From NCBI GenBank assembly GCA_934646005.1, contig CAKUED010000009.1, forward strand, positions 41,116 to 105,115: 64,000 nt of DNA, in the 5' to 3' direction. The stretch comes from an uncultured Oscillospiraceae bacterium (GTDB lineage Bacteria; Bacillota; Clostridia; Oscillospirales; Oscillospiraceae). Both the position numbers and the translations under genes were made by a program. Every line of letters starts with the position of its first letter. Positions within the stretch are counted from its first letter, which is position 1. Of the stretch, positions 53,859-63,322 are shown in pieces. The notes beneath the pieces are model-generated. The model had not been told where the DNA came from. It saw nothing but the letters and a program-made list of their open reading frames with translations, and ran no database searches.

Positions 53859-54939
53859 ACTGCTGCACGCGGCGGATCTGCATCTCGATTCGCCGTTTTC
53901 CGCGCTCAGCCCCGAGCAGGCGGCGCGCAGGCGTCAGGAGCAGCGCGCGATGCTCACGCAGCTCGCGGAGCTGGCGAATGCGCACGAATGCGACCTGATG
54001 CTCCTCGCGGGCGACCTGTTTGACAGTGACAACGCATACCCCGACAGCGTGGACGCGCTGCGCAGGGCGTTTGCGTCCTGCCGCGCCGAGATCGTCATCG
54101 CGCCGGGCAACCACGATTTCTGCGCGCCCGGAAGCGCGTACCTGACCGAAAAATGGTCGGAAAATGTACATATTTTCACAAAACAGGAGCTTTCGTATTT
54201 TGAGTTCCCGCAGCTCAATTGCCGCGTGTGGGGCGCGGCGTTCACCGCGCCGGACGCGCCCGCGCTGCTGGAGGGCTTCTCCGCCAGGCGCGACGGCTGG
54301 CTGGAGCTGATGGCGCTGCACGGCGACGCGCTGAATGCAGGCAGCCCCTATAACGCCGTCTCGCGCGAGCAGATCGCCGCGTCAGGGCTGTGCTATCTTG
54401 CGCTGGGGCACATCCACGAGGCGAGCGGGCTTCAGCGCGTCGGGGATACCTATTATGCGTGGTCGGGCTGCCCGATGGGGCGCGGCTTTGACGAGCTGGG
54501 GCAGAAGGGCGTGTATCTCGTCACGGCGCAGCCGAGTGCGTGCACGGCAGAATTTCTGCCCATTTCCGGCAGAAAATACGAAATTCTCCGCGTTCCGGCG
54601 GAGGACGACGCGCTGGAAGCCATCCGGCAGGTGCTGCCGGCCAGCACGCAGGACGATATTTACCGCATCATCCTGACGGGCGACGCGCCGCAGCCGGATC
54701 TCGCGGCGCTGCACCGCGCGCTGGACGGGCGGTTTTTCAGCCTCACGCTGCGCGACGAGACCACGCCCCGCCGCGAGCTGTGGGACGGCTGCGGCGAGGA
54801 TACGCTGCGGGGGCTGTTTTTGCAGACGCTGCGCGCACAGTATGACGCGGCGCAGTCGCAGGAAGAAAAGGCGCAGATCGCGGATGCCGTGCGGCTCGGT
54901 CTTGCGGCAATGGACGGAAGGGAGGCACCGGCGCTTTGA
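53851..54939 (+). CDS. SbcD/YhaO-like DNA repair exonuclease (metallophosphoesterase)
   Basis: 362 residues. Phosphoesterase motifs HAADLHLDSPF (around 6-16), LAGDLFD, APGNHDF and LALGHIH. It overlaps ymdB by 8 bp and the ATPase gene by 4 bp. The pairing with a coiled-coil AAA ATPase is that of SbcCD/Mre11-Rad50-type or YhaO-YhaN nuclease complexes. Confidence 0.88.
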   Translation: MVRLLHAADLHLDSPFSALSPEQAARRRQEQRAMLTQLAELANAHECDLMLLAGDLFDSDNAYPDSVDALRRAFASCRAEIVIAPGNHDFCAPGSAYLTEKWSENVHIFTKQELSYFEFPQLNCRVWGAAFTAPDAPALLEGFSARRDGWLELMALHGDALNAGSPYNAVSREQIAASGLCYLALGHIHEASGLQRVGDTYYAWSGCPMGRGFDELGQKGVYLVTAQPSACTAEFLPISGRKYEILRVPAEDDALEAIRQVLPASTQDDIYRIILTGDAPQPDLAALHRALDGRFFSLTLRDETTPRRELWDGCGEDTLRGLFLQTLRAQYDAAQSQEEKAQIADAVRLGLAAMDGREAPAL

Positions 54940-57125
54940 AGATCCTTTCGATGCAGGCGAGCTTCGGCAGGCTGCAAAACGAGCGGCTGGAGCTGCATGA
55001 CGGGCTGAATGTCGTCACCGCGCCGAACGAGTCCGGCAAATCGACCTGGGCGGCGTTTTTGCTGGCGATGCTCTACGGTGTGGACACCAGCCAGCGCGCG
55101 AGCGCCGGGACACTCCCCGCGAAAACAAAGTATAAGCCCTGGAGCGGCGCGCCGATGGAAGGGCGTATGGAGCTGCTGTGGCAGGGCAAAAAGATCACCA
55201 TCGAGCGCACCGGCAAGGGGCGCACGCCGATGGGCGAGTTCCGCGCGTATGAGACGGACAGCGCCCAGCCGATCGCCGGGATAACGGGCGAAAATTGCGG
55301 CGAGTGGCTTCTCGGCGTGGGGCGGAGCGTGTTTGAGCGCAGCGCGTTCGTCGGGCAGAACGCCGCGGGCGTTACGTCCGACGCGGAGCTGGAAAAGCGC
55401 CTTTCGTCCCTCGTCACTGCGGGCGACGAGACCGTGAGCGCGACCGATACGGCGGCGCGCCTGCGCGACTGGCGCAACCGCTGCCGCCACAACCGCACGG
55501 GGCTGCTGCCGCAGGCGGAGCAGCAGCTTGCGCAGGTGGAGGACCGGCTGGCGCAAATTCATGAGCTCCACAAAAACGACCTGACGCTGCGCGCGCAGGA
55601 GGCGGCGCTTTCCGCGCGGCAGGCGGAGTTGGAAAAAATCACACAGGCGCTGCGCGCGCAGGAAGCGGCGCGGGCGATGCAGCAGCGGGATGCTGCGCAG
55701 CAGGCGCTGCAAACGGCGCGGGCAGACGCCGAAGCCGCGCGCGAGCGGACGGTGCACATCCCGCCGCGCGAGGTGCTCACGGAGCTTTCGCAGCAGCTCG
55801 CGCTGCTCAAAACGCAGGCGGCGCAGCCGCTCCCGCAGCCGGGGGACGCGCCCAGCGCGCCTGCGTGTCCGGCGGCGTTTTCCGGGCTTTCGGAGGCGGA
55901 AATTCCCGAACGCGCGCAGGCGGATGCGCATGAGGTCGAGCGGCTTTCCGCCGGAAGACCGCGCCCGGTCGCGCTCCCGCTGGTCATGGGCGCGCTGGCG
56001 ACGGCGGGGCTGCTGGCGTGCGCGCTCATTTTGAAGGACACCATTCCCGCCATTCTGGCGATCCCACTCTGCTCGCTCACGCTTGCCGTCTGGCTGCCGC
56101 TGACGCTGCGCCATAACCGCGCGGTCGCCGAAAACGCGGCAAAGGCGCAGACCATCACCGCCCGCTATGATGGTCGTCCGCGCGAGACGTGGGCGGCGTT
56201 CGCGGCGGAGTATTGCGGAAAACTCGCGCTTTACGCGCAGCAGAAGCGGCAGTATGACGCGCTTTGCGCCGAACGGCAGGCGCGGGAGCAGGCGCTTTTG
56301 CAGACGCGTGCGCGGCGGCTGGGGCAGGTGTCGATGTTCGCGCCCGACGCGAAAACGGCGGAGCAGGGCGCACAGGCGGTGCAGGACGCGCTGAACTTGC
56401 ACGACGAAGCGGATGCTGCGCGCCGCGCGGCGGACGTGGCGCAAAGCCGCTATGACGCAGTCTGCGCCGCGCTCGGCGAGCAGAAGCTCGTCCCCGTCCC
56501 GGCAGAGGTCGATACGGCAGACTGGACGCTTGCCGCGGCGCAGCAGGCGCTTTTGCAGGTGCAGTCGCAGCGCGCGGCGCTGCGCTCCCGCCTTGACCAG
56601 AGTCAGGGACGCGCGGCGGCGCTGGGCGACCCGGCGGCGTTGGAGGCGGAGCGCGAACAGCTCACGGCGCGCATCGCGCAGCTCACAGCGCGCTACGCGG
56701 CGCTGGAGCGGGCAGAGGCGGCACTTGCGCAGGCAGACGGCGCGCTCCAGACACGCTTTTCGCCGCAAATTGGAAAACTCGCCGGCGAGCTGCTGGGCGC
56801 GATGACGGACGGGCGGTACGACACCGTGCTGCTCGACCGCAAGCTCCGCGCCGAGGCGCGGCAGACGGGCGAGAGCATCACGCGGGAGCTGCTGTACCTC
56901 AGCGGCGGCACGGCGGATCAGGTCTACCTCGCCGTGCGCCTTGCGATCTGCCGTCTGGCGCTTGGCGAGGATACGCCGCTCATCCTCGACGACGCGCTGG
57001 TGCGCTTTGACGACCGGCGTATGAAAAGCGCCCTCGCCCTTTTACGCGAGGAGGCAAAAACGCGCCAGATCATCCTCTTCACCTGCCAGACAAGAGAGCA
57101 GGCGGCGCTGGATGAGATGGAATGA
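54936..57125 (+). CDS. SbcC/YhaN-like coiled-coil AAA ATPase
   Basis: 729 residues from a TTG at 54936 that overlaps the preceding stop. Walker A APNESGKSTWAAFL (around 31-44), long coiled coils (about 190-300 and 470-620) on either side of two hydrophobic helices (about 345-390, LPLVMGALATAGLLACALI), and a C-terminal signature LSGGTADQVYLAVRLA with Walker B LILDDALVRFD. The membrane helices between the coils are typical of YhaN rather than SbcC. It works with the preceding nuclease. Confidence 0.88.
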   Translation: MKILSMQASFGRLQNERLELHDGLNVVTAPNESGKSTWAAFLLAMLYGVDTSQRASAGTLPAKTKYKPWSGAPMEGRMELLWQGKKITIERTGKGRTPMGEFRAYETDSAQPIAGITGENCGEWLLGVGRSVFERSAFVGQNAAGVTSDAELEKRLSSLVTAGDETVSATDTAARLRDWRNRCRHNRTGLLPQAEQQLAQVEDRLAQIHELHKNDLTLRAQEAALSARQAELEKITQALRAQEAARAMQQRDAAQQALQTARADAEAARERTVHIPPREVLTELSQQLALLKTQAAQPLPQPGDAPSAPACPAAFSGLSEAEIPERAQADAHEVERLSAGRPRPVALPLVMGALATAGLLACALILKDTIPAILAIPLCSLTLAVWLPLTLRHNRAVAENAAKAQTITARYDGRPRETWAAFAAEYCGKLALYAQQKRQYDALCAERQAREQALLQTRARRLGQVSMFAPDAKTAEQGAQAVQDALNLHDEADAARRAADVAQSRYDAVCAALGEQKLVPVPAEVDTADWTLAAAQQALLQVQSQRAALRSRLDQSQGRAAALGDPAALEAEREQLTARIAQLTARYAALERAEAALAQADGALQTRFSPQIGKLAGELLGAMTDGRYDTVLLDRKLRAEARQTGESITRELLYLSGGTADQVYLAVRLAICRLALGEDTPLILDDALVRFDDRRMKSALALLREEAKTRQIILFTCQTREQAALDEME

Positions 57126-57130
57126 TAATG

Positions 57131-57551
57131 TTCGTCGTAATGTAGGAGGGACTTGCCCCTCCCGCGCAGAACGCACCAACAACACCGCACAACGACCGGC
57201 GACAACACAATACGTCGTAGGGGTCGATGCCCACATCGACCCGGCGGTGGGCAATCGCAGAATTGCACGCATTTTCGGCGAAAACGTAAAACGTTCTGTA
57301 GGGGCGGACGCCTCTGTCCGCCCGATGGGCAACCGCAAATTTTCCACTGCGTATCGCAAAAACGGTCATGCGTCATACGGGTCGATGTGGGCATCGACCC
57401 CTACAAACGTGGCGCGTATTTGCATCGGTGCATTCATTTTTGTGGGTGCGTCCCGCCGGGCGGACAGGGTCGTCCGCCCCTACGGGTGCATTTGTTTCCG
57501 CATCGGTGCATACAATTTTGCAATTGCATCCCTCCCCTATGTTACGACGAA
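57131..57551. repeat. Composite palindromic array E6 (C B A B' A' c')
   Basis: C at 57142, B at 57217, A at 57298, inverted B at 57378, inverted A at 57457, and a half inverted C at about 57531. Spacing is 75-81 bp. It is bounded by inverted copies of TTCGTCGTAA-GTAGG type (57131-57146 and 57536-57551). The order equals E3 and the reverse of E4. It lies between the convergent ATPase and phoR genes. Confidence 0.85.
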
Positions 57552-57558
57552 TTACGAG

Positions 57559-57590
57559 AAAAGCCTTTCCCATTTCCGGGAAAGGCTTTT
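57559..57590 (-). terminator. Terminator of the pst-pho operon
   Basis: A 13-bp stem aaaagcctttccc/gggaaaggctttt with a 6-nt loop. On the minus strand it is followed by a short T-tract. Confidence 0.8.
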
Positions 57591-57592
57591 TC

Positions 57593-59248
57593 TTATGCCT
57601 TCGGTATTGTCACGGTGATGCTCGTGCCGTGGTTGGGGGTGCTTTGGAGGGCGATCTTACCGTTGTGGTACTGCACGGCGTGCTTGACGATGGACAGCCC
57701 CAGCCCTGTGCCGCCGGAGGCTTTGGAGTGGCTTTTATCCACGCGGTAGAAGCGCTCGAACACACGCGCCTGCGCGTCCTGGGGGATGCCGATGCCGGTA
57801 TCCGCCACGGTGATGCGCGCCTCCTGACCGGATCTTTCCGTGCGCAGCGTGACGCTGCCGCCGTCCACATTATACTGGATGGCGTTATCGCAGAGGTTAT
57901 ACACCGTTTCATACAGCAGCCGCCGCACGCCCTGCACGACGGCGGGCTCGCCCTCGACGCGGAGGGCGACGTTTTTCTGCTTCGCGGCGCTGCCTAAATC
58001 GCGCGCAACCTCCTGCGAAAGCGCGTACAGATCGACCGGCTCGCGCGGCAGCTCCACGCCCTCGTCGAGCTGCGACAGGCGGATGATGTCCCCGATGAGC
58101 GTGACGAGCCGCTGCGCCTCCTTGCGGATGTGCCCCACAAAGCGCGGCAGATCCTCCGGCTTTACCATGCCGTTTTCAATGAGCTCGGCGCTGCCGATGA
58201 TGCCCTGAAGCGGCGTTTTCAGCTCGTGGGAGACGTTGGCGGTAAACTCGCGGCGGCTGAGCTCCGCGCGCTCCTGCTCGGTGATGTCAAAGGCGAGGAT
58301 GACTGTGCCTGCCTCCGCGCCCGCCTCGCCGGTGCGGCTGAGGTCAAACTGCCAGAGCTGCGTGCCGCGCTGGGCGCGGATCTCGCTGTGGCCGTCGCGC
58401 AGCGCCGCCTCGATCGCGCCGGTCAGCTCCACGCCGCGGTCCACGGTCAAAAAGTCCTTGCCAACGCACGCCTCGTCCGCGCCGAACAGGCGCAGAGCGG
58501 CGGGGTTGATGCTGAGCACGCAGCCGTGGTGGTCGAGGAGCACCAGCCCTTCGCGCATACTGTTCGTGATCTGCGTAAATTCCTGCGTTTCGCGCCGGAG
58601 CTGCTCCATCTGCCGCTCAATGAGCTCATGCTGGCGGCTGATGCGCCCCAGAAGCGGCGCAAGCTCCTCATACGCGTCGTTATCGAGCGGATGCTCGAGG
58701 TCGAGATTGTTGAGCGGATCGACGATGCGCGCCGAGAGCCGGTGCGCGAGGATATTCGACAGGATCAGCGCCGCGACGGCGACGATGATGACCGGCTGCA
58801 AGATGCCCAGCACCAGCACGCCGACCGTCGCGCGGCTGATGGCGATGCGCAGCACCGTGCCGTCGTCCAGAAGCTGCGCGAAATACATCGTTTTTTCCAG
58901 CAGCGTGCTGGAATAGCGCGTGCTGCTGCCGGAGCCTGACTGCATCGCCTGCGCGATCTCGGTGCGCTCGGCGTGATTTTCAAGACCTGCGGCGTCCGCC
59001 TGCGTGTCGTAGAGCACCGTGCCGTCCGCCGCGACCCACGTCAGGCGGAAGCGGTCGGTGTCCACGGTTTTGAGGTAGTCCGCGCCGTCCGTTTCCACGC
59101 CCGCGACTGCCAGCGTCAGCTCATCCTCCATCTGCCGCTCCTGCACGCCGCCGAAGTAGCCGTACAGAACGCCCATGATGAGCACGATGCTCGCCAGCAG
59201 CACCGCGCCCGCCACCAGCAGGATGGAGCGGAAAATTCGTTTTGTCAT
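57593..59248 (-). CDS. phoR: Phosphate-type sensor histidine kinase PhoR
   Basis: 551 residues from the ATG at 59248; GGAGG upstream and an ATGA overlap with phoB. TM1 about 8-30, an extracytoplasmic region about 31-140, TM2 about 142-165, a PAS-like region about 225-325, phospho-acceptor H341 in ANVSHELKTPL, and ATPase boxes CDNAIQYN, DTGIGIP and GTGLGLSI. It is the last gene after pstSCAB-phoU-phoB and so probably senses phosphate through the Pst complex. Confidence 0.88.
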   Translation of the reverse strand: MTKRIFRSILLVAGAVLLASIVLIMGVLYGYFGGVQERQMEDELTLAVAGVETDGADYLKTVDTDRFRLTWVAADGTVLYDTQADAAGLENHAERTEIAQAMQSGSGSSTRYSSTLLEKTMYFAQLLDDGTVLRIAISRATVGVLVLGILQPVIIVAVAALILSNILAHRLSARIVDPLNNLDLEHPLDNDAYEELAPLLGRISRQHELIERQMEQLRRETQEFTQITNSMREGLVLLDHHGCVLSINPAALRLFGADEACVGKDFLTVDRGVELTGAIEAALRDGHSEIRAQRGTQLWQFDLSRTGEAGAEAGTVILAFDITEQERAELSRREFTANVSHELKTPLQGIIGSAELIENGMVKPEDLPRFVGHIRKEAQRLVTLIGDIIRLSQLDEGVELPREPVDLYALSQEVARDLGSAAKQKNVALRVEGEPAVVQGVRRLLYETVYNLCDNAIQYNVDGGSVTLRTERSGQEARITVADTGIGIPQDAQARVFERFYRVDKSHSKASGGTGLGLSIVKHAVQYHNGKIALQSTPNHGTSITVTIPKA

Positions 59249-59919
59249 CCCTTTGCCTCCAATCGGTAGCCGACGCCGCGTACCGTTTCGATCATCTCGC
59301 CGCACGCGCCGAGCTTTTGCCGCAGCGTGCGGACGTGCATATCCACCGTGCGCGTCTCGCCGAGGTAGTCCGTGCCCCAGACGCGCTCCATGAGCTTTTC
59401 GCGCGTGAACGCCACGCCCGGATGCAGCAGCAGCAGGCGCAGCAGCTCAAATTCCTTGAGCGTCAGCTCCACGCGCGCGCCGTTTGCCATCACGATATGG
59501 CGCTCCGGGTCGAGCGTGAGCGCTCCCGCGGTGAGAAGCTGCGGCGTTTTTTGCGGCGCACAGCGGCGCAGCACCGCCTTGACGCAGGAGACGAGCTCCA
59601 TTACGCCGAAGGGCTTTGTGAGATAGTAGTCCGCGCCGAGGTCGAGCCCCTGGATCTTGTCGTATTCCGCACCCTTTGCCGTCGCCATGACGACGGGGAT
59701 CTGCGAAAATGTGTCCGACGCGCGCATCCGGCGCAAAAGCTCGATGCCGTCCAGCCCCGGCAGCATCACGTCCAGCACCACCAGCTCCGGCGTCTCATTT
59801 TGCAGCGCCTGCCAGAAGCTCATGCCGTCCTCAAAGCCCGTTGCCTCAAAGCCGGTCGAGCGCAGGGCGTAGACCTCAATATCGCGGATGCTCGCGTCGT
59901 CCTCCACACACCAGATCAT
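59245..59919 (-). CDS. phoB: Response regulator PhoB, OmpR family
   Basis: 224 residues from the ATG at 59919, with GGAGGA upstream and an ATGA overlap with phoU. Phospho-acceptor D50 in VVLDVMLPGLDG, TKPFGVMEL, and a winged helix with RTVDMHVRTLRQKLG and VRGVGYRL. It activates phosphate-starvation genes after phosphorylation by the adjacent kinase. Confidence 0.88.
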   Translation of the reverse strand: MIWCVEDDASIRDIEVYALRSTGFEATGFEDGMSFWQALQNETPELVVLDVMLPGLDGIELLRRMRASDTFSQIPVVMATAKGAEYDKIQGLDLGADYYLTKPFGVMELVSCVKAVLRRCAPQKTPQLLTAGALTLDPERHIVMANGARVELTLKEFELLRLLLLHPGVAFTREKLMERVWGTDYLGETRTVDMHVRTLRQKLGACGEMIETVRGVGYRLEAKG

Positions 59920-60566
59920 GCTGTTCCTCCATGCGCGCCCGTCACGCTGAACAGCGCCCATTCGGCGATGTTCACGGCGTGGTCGCCGATGCGCTCAAAA
60001 TATTTGGCGATCATCAGAAGATCGAGCGCCGCCTCGCCGCGCTCCGGCACCTCGGCAATGCGCGCGATGAGCGTGCGCTTGACGCCGTCAAACTGCGCGT
60101 CCACGGTGTCGTCGTCCGCAACGACCTTCTTTGCCAGCATTATATCACATTTTACATAGGCATCAATGCTTTCCGTGACCATTTTAATGACTGCCTGCGC
60201 CATTTCGCGCAGAATATCCAGATCGGCTGCGTCCGTCCCGGTCAAAAACGGGACGATCTCGGCGATGTCCTCCGCCTGATCGCCGATGCGCTCCAGATCG
60301 GTGATCATTTTGAGCGCGGCGGAAATTTGGCGCAGGTCGCGCGCCACGGGCTGCTGCTGTAAAAGCAGCCGCAGGCAGAGCGATTCGATGGTGCGCTCCT
60401 TCTGGTCGATCTCGGCGTCCACCGGCGCGACGCTCGCGGCGAGCTTCGTATCGCCCGCCTCCAGCGCCTTGACGCTCAGGGCGATGACGCGCTCACACAG
60501 CGCGCCCATTTCGATCAGCTCATGGCGGAGCTGCTGCAATTGTTCGTCAAAGCGGCTTCTCATCAT
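59916..60566 (-). CDS. phoU: Phosphate signalling protein PhoU
   Basis: 216 residues, two PhoU three-helix repeats with the metal-binding E/DxxxD patterns [14 protein letters not shown] (around 91-104) and [16 protein letters not shown] (around 187-202). It links Pst transport to PhoR signalling. Its ATG overlaps the pstB stop as ATGA; a second ATG follows immediately. Confidence 0.95.
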   Translation of the reverse strand: MMRSRFDEQLQQLRHELIEMGALCERVIALSVKALEAGDTKLAASVAPVDAEIDQKERTIESLCLRLLLQQQPVARDLRQISAALKMITDLERIGDQAEDIAEIVPFLTGTDAADLDILREMAQAVIKMVTESIDAYVKCDIMLAKKVVADDDTVDAQFDGVKRTLIARIAEVPERGEAALDLLMIAKYFERIGDHAVNIAEWALFSVTGAHGGTA

Positions 60567-61318
60567 CCAAACCTCCCGGTGATGTAATCCTCGGTGCGCT
60601 TGTCGCGCGGTGCGGAGAACATTTTCTCCGTCGCGTCATATTCCACCAACTCGCCGAGCAGGAAGAAGGCGGTCGTGTCCGAAATACGCACCGCCTGCTG
60701 CATATTATGCGTGACGATGACGATGGTGTACTGTTCGCGCAGCTCCATCGCCAGCTCCTCGATGCGCGAGGTGGAGATGGGGTCGAGCGCGCTCGTCGGC
60801 TCGTCCATCAGCAGCACCTGCGGCTCGACCGCCAGCGCCCGCGCGATGCAAAGGCGCTGCTGCTGCCCGCCGGAAAGACCCAGCGCGTTTTTCTTGAGGC
60901 GGTCTTTGACCTCGTCCCAGATCGCCGCGCCGCGCAGCGACTGCTCCACGAGCTCGTCCAGCCGCGCGCGGTTTTTGATGCCGTGCGTGCGCGGGCCGTA
61001 GGCGACGTTGTCGTAAATGCTCATGGGGAAGGGGTTCGGCTTCTGGAACACCATGCCGATCCTTTTGCGCAGATCGTTCACGTCCACGTCCGGGGCGTAG
61101 ATGTCCTGCCCCTGATATTCGGCCCGCCCGGTGATGCGCACGCCGGGGATGAGGTCGTTCATGCGGTCGAGCGTTTTGAGAAACGTTGATTTGCCGCAGC
61201 CGGACGGACCGATGAGCGCGGTGATGCCGTGCTCCGGGATATCCATCGAAATATTATGCAGCGCCTGATGCGCGCCGTACCACAGGCAAAGGTCTCGCAC
61301 GGAAAAAATACTGCTCAT
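60563..61318 (-). CDS. pstB: Phosphate ABC importer ATP-binding protein PstB
   Basis: 251 residues. Walker [13 protein letters not shown] (around 37-48), Q-loop [14 protein letters not shown], signature [15 protein letters not shown] and [12 protein letters not shown]. All are strongly PstB-like. It powers phosphate uptake through PstC and PstA. Confidence 0.97.
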   Translation of the reverse strand: MSSIFSVRDLCLWYGAHQALHNISMDIPEHGITALIGPSGCGKSTFLKTLDRMNDLIPGVRITGRAEYQGQDIYAPDVDVNDLRKRIGMVFQKPNPFPMSIYDNVAYGPRTHGIKNRARLDELVEQSLRGAAIWDEVKDRLKKNALGLSGGQQQRLCIARALAVEPQVLLMDEPTSALDPISTSRIEELAMELREQYTIVIVTHNMQQAVRISDTTAFFLLGELVEYDATEKMFSAPRDKRTEDYITGRFG

Positions 61319-61324
61319 AAGCTC

Positions 61325-62182
61325 TTATTCCTTTTTCTTCTTAAAATATCTTGTGCAGCCCTCGGCAGCCAGATTGATCGTCAGCGTCAGCAGCATCAAA
61401 ATGGCGGCGATGGCGAATGCCGCGTCAAACTCGCCCTGTTCCTTGGCGTAGACATACAGCGCCACGGTCAGCGTCGCGCCCGCGCCGGAGAGCGTGTGCG
61501 CAAGGTCGCGCACAACGTGCGCAAAGCCTGCCGTGAAAAGCAGCGCCGCCGACTCGCCCAAAATTCTGCCGACGGACAAAATGCAGCCCGTCACCACGCC
61601 GTCCACGCACCCCGGCAGCACCACGGTGCGGATCGTGCGCCACTTGCCCGCGCCCAGCGCGAACGCGCCCTCGCGGTAGCTCTGCGGCACGGTCTTGAGG
61701 CTCTCCTGCGTCGTGCGCATGACGGTCAGCAGGTTCATAATGACCAGCGTCAGCGCGCCCGCGAGCAGGGACGTCTGCATCCCCAGCACCTCGCAGAAAA
61801 ACAGCATACCCACCAAGCCGTAGATGATGGACGGGATGCCCGAAAGCGTCTCGGCGGCGTATTCGATGACCGCCACGAGCTTGTGACTTTTCGCGTATTC
61901 GGTGAGGTACACCGCCGCGCCCGCGCCCAGCGGCACGACTAAGATCACCGCCGCGAGGATGATCCAGACCGTGTTCAGAATGTCCGGCAAAATGCCGATC
62001 GAGCCGGTCAGATAGCTCGGCGACGTGCTGAGAAATTCCCACGAGACGTGCGGCAGACCCTTTGCCAGCACGAAGATCAGCAGAAACAGCACCAGCGCGC
62101 CCGTGAGCGCCGCGCTGAGATACATCAGCCCCTTGAGCCCGGCGTTATACAGCCGCCTTGCGGGGCGCATTTTCTTTTTCAT
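61325..62182 (-). CDS. pstA: Phosphate ABC importer permease PstA
   Basis: 285 residues with about six membrane helices. The cytoplasmic coupling loop is visible in REGAFALGAGKWRTIRTVVLPG (positions about 175-196). Two bases separate its start from the pstC stop. With PstC it forms the membrane channel. Confidence 0.94.
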   Translation of the reverse strand: MKKKMRPARRLYNAGLKGLMYLSAALTGALVLFLLIFVLAKGLPHVSWEFLSTSPSYLTGSIGILPDILNTVWIILAAVILVVPLGAGAAVYLTEYAKSHKLVAVIEYAAETLSGIPSIIYGLVGMLFFCEVLGMQTSLLAGALTLVIMNLLTVMRTTQESLKTVPQSYREGAFALGAGKWRTIRTVVLPGCVDGVVTGCILSVGRILGESAALLFTAGFAHVVRDLAHTLSGAGATLTVALYVYAKEQGEFDAAFAIAAILMLLTLTINLAAEGCTRYFKKKKE

Positions 62183-62184
62183 GG

Positions 62185-63081
62185 TCAGCCCTCCCGGTCA
62201 CGCTTTAAGAAGAAGTTCAGCGTGGCATTGATGAGCAGGATAAACAGAAACAGCACCAGCGCGATGGAAAACAGCGCCTGCCGCTGTAGGCCCGACGAAT
62301 ACGACATCTCGCTCGCCACCGCCGTGGTGAGGAAGCGCACGCTTCCCATGAGCGTGGGCATATTCGCCGCGTTGCCGGAGACCATCATCACCGCCATTGC
62401 TTCGCCGATGGCGCGCCCAACACCCAGCACGACCGCCGCGGCGATGCCGCTTTTTGCAGCCGGGACGCTCACGCGGAAATATGTCTCCACAGGTGTTGCG
62501 CCCAGCGCCAGCGATGCGTCCTCATACGCCTGCGGCACGGCTTCGAGCGCCGTGACCGAGACCTTGATGATGGACGGCAGGATCATGATGGCAAGCACGA
62601 TGATCGCGGCGAGCAGGCTCGCGCCGTCGGGCACATGGAAGAGCTTGCGGATGCCCGGCACGAGCACCAGCATCCCGACCAGACCGTACACCACCGACGG
62701 AATGCCGGCAAGCAGGCTCACCGCCGATTGCAGCAGGTCACGCACGCGCCGGGGCGCGAGCTTGGCGATGTACACCGCCGCCAGAAAGCCCACCGGCACG
62801 CCGAGGACGATCGCGCCCGCCGTGCCGTACACGCTCGTGAGGATGAACGGCAGGATGCCGTACTGCGGCTCGGCGGCGGTGGACGCCCACGTTTTGCCGA
62901 ACAGGAATTTTGTCAGCCCAATTTCGCGGATGGCGGGCAGACCGCTGAGGATGAGGTAGACGGTCATGAGCAGCACGCAGCCGACCGTGACCAGACCCAG
63001 CAGCAGGAAGATGCCATGCACGACAGTCTCCAGCCGGTTTGCCGCGCGGGTCTTTGAAGCTTGTGCGTTCGATCGTTTCAT
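62185..63081 (-). CDS. pstC: Phosphate ABC importer permease PstC
   Basis: 298 residues from the ATG at 63081 with AAAGGG upstream; the open frame extends back into a repeat but lacks a ribosome site. About six helices and a coupling loop YEDASLALGATPVETYFRV. It is separated from pstS by a MITE-like element. Confidence 0.93.
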   Translation of the reverse strand: MKRSNAQASKTRAANRLETVVHGIFLLLGLVTVGCVLLMTVYLILSGLPAIREIGLTKFLFGKTWASTAAEPQYGILPFILTSVYGTAGAIVLGVPVGFLAAVYIAKLAPRRVRDLLQSAVSLLAGIPSVVYGLVGMLVLVPGIRKLFHVPDGASLLAAIIVLAIMILPSIIKVSVTALEAVPQAYEDASLALGATPVETYFRVSVPAAKSGIAAAVVLGVGRAIGEAMAVMMVSGNAANMPTLMGSVRFLTTAVASEMSYSSGLQRQALFSIALVLFLFILLINATLNFFLKRDREG

Positions 63082-63097
63082 GATATTCCCTTTCCTA

Positions 63098-63257
63098 GGG
63101 TGCATCTGAAAACTGAAAATGTGACCGGCAGCGAGGAATTTTTGCGCTGAGCAAGACATTTTCTCGCAGGAATACTGTCGTATTTCAAGAGGAGATGACG
63201 CGGCGCAGCACAAAAAGGACCGCTGTCCGGGCGCGCTGGCAGTTTTCGGATGCACCC
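63098..63257. mobile_element. MITE-like palindromic element, copy 2
   Basis: 160 bp with 18-bp terminal inverted repeats (gggtgcatctgaaaactg and the complement of cagttttcggatgcaccc, one mismatch). It forms a long imperfect hairpin with apical ggaatac/gtatttc. The core shares gcgag-gaatttttgcg, acgcaggaatac-like and gtatttc blocks with the element at 32730-32880. It carries no gene. Confidence 0.7.
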
Positions 63258-63322
63258 CAACCCTAATGCGCCCGCAGCGCGGCAGAAGCTCCGCCGCGCC
63301 GTGGGAAAAGAGGGGATGCGAG

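Noticed and set aside
54660..56768. 702-codon minus-strand ORF
   Set aside because: It is an arginine-rich shadow of the SbcD-like and AAA ATPase genes.
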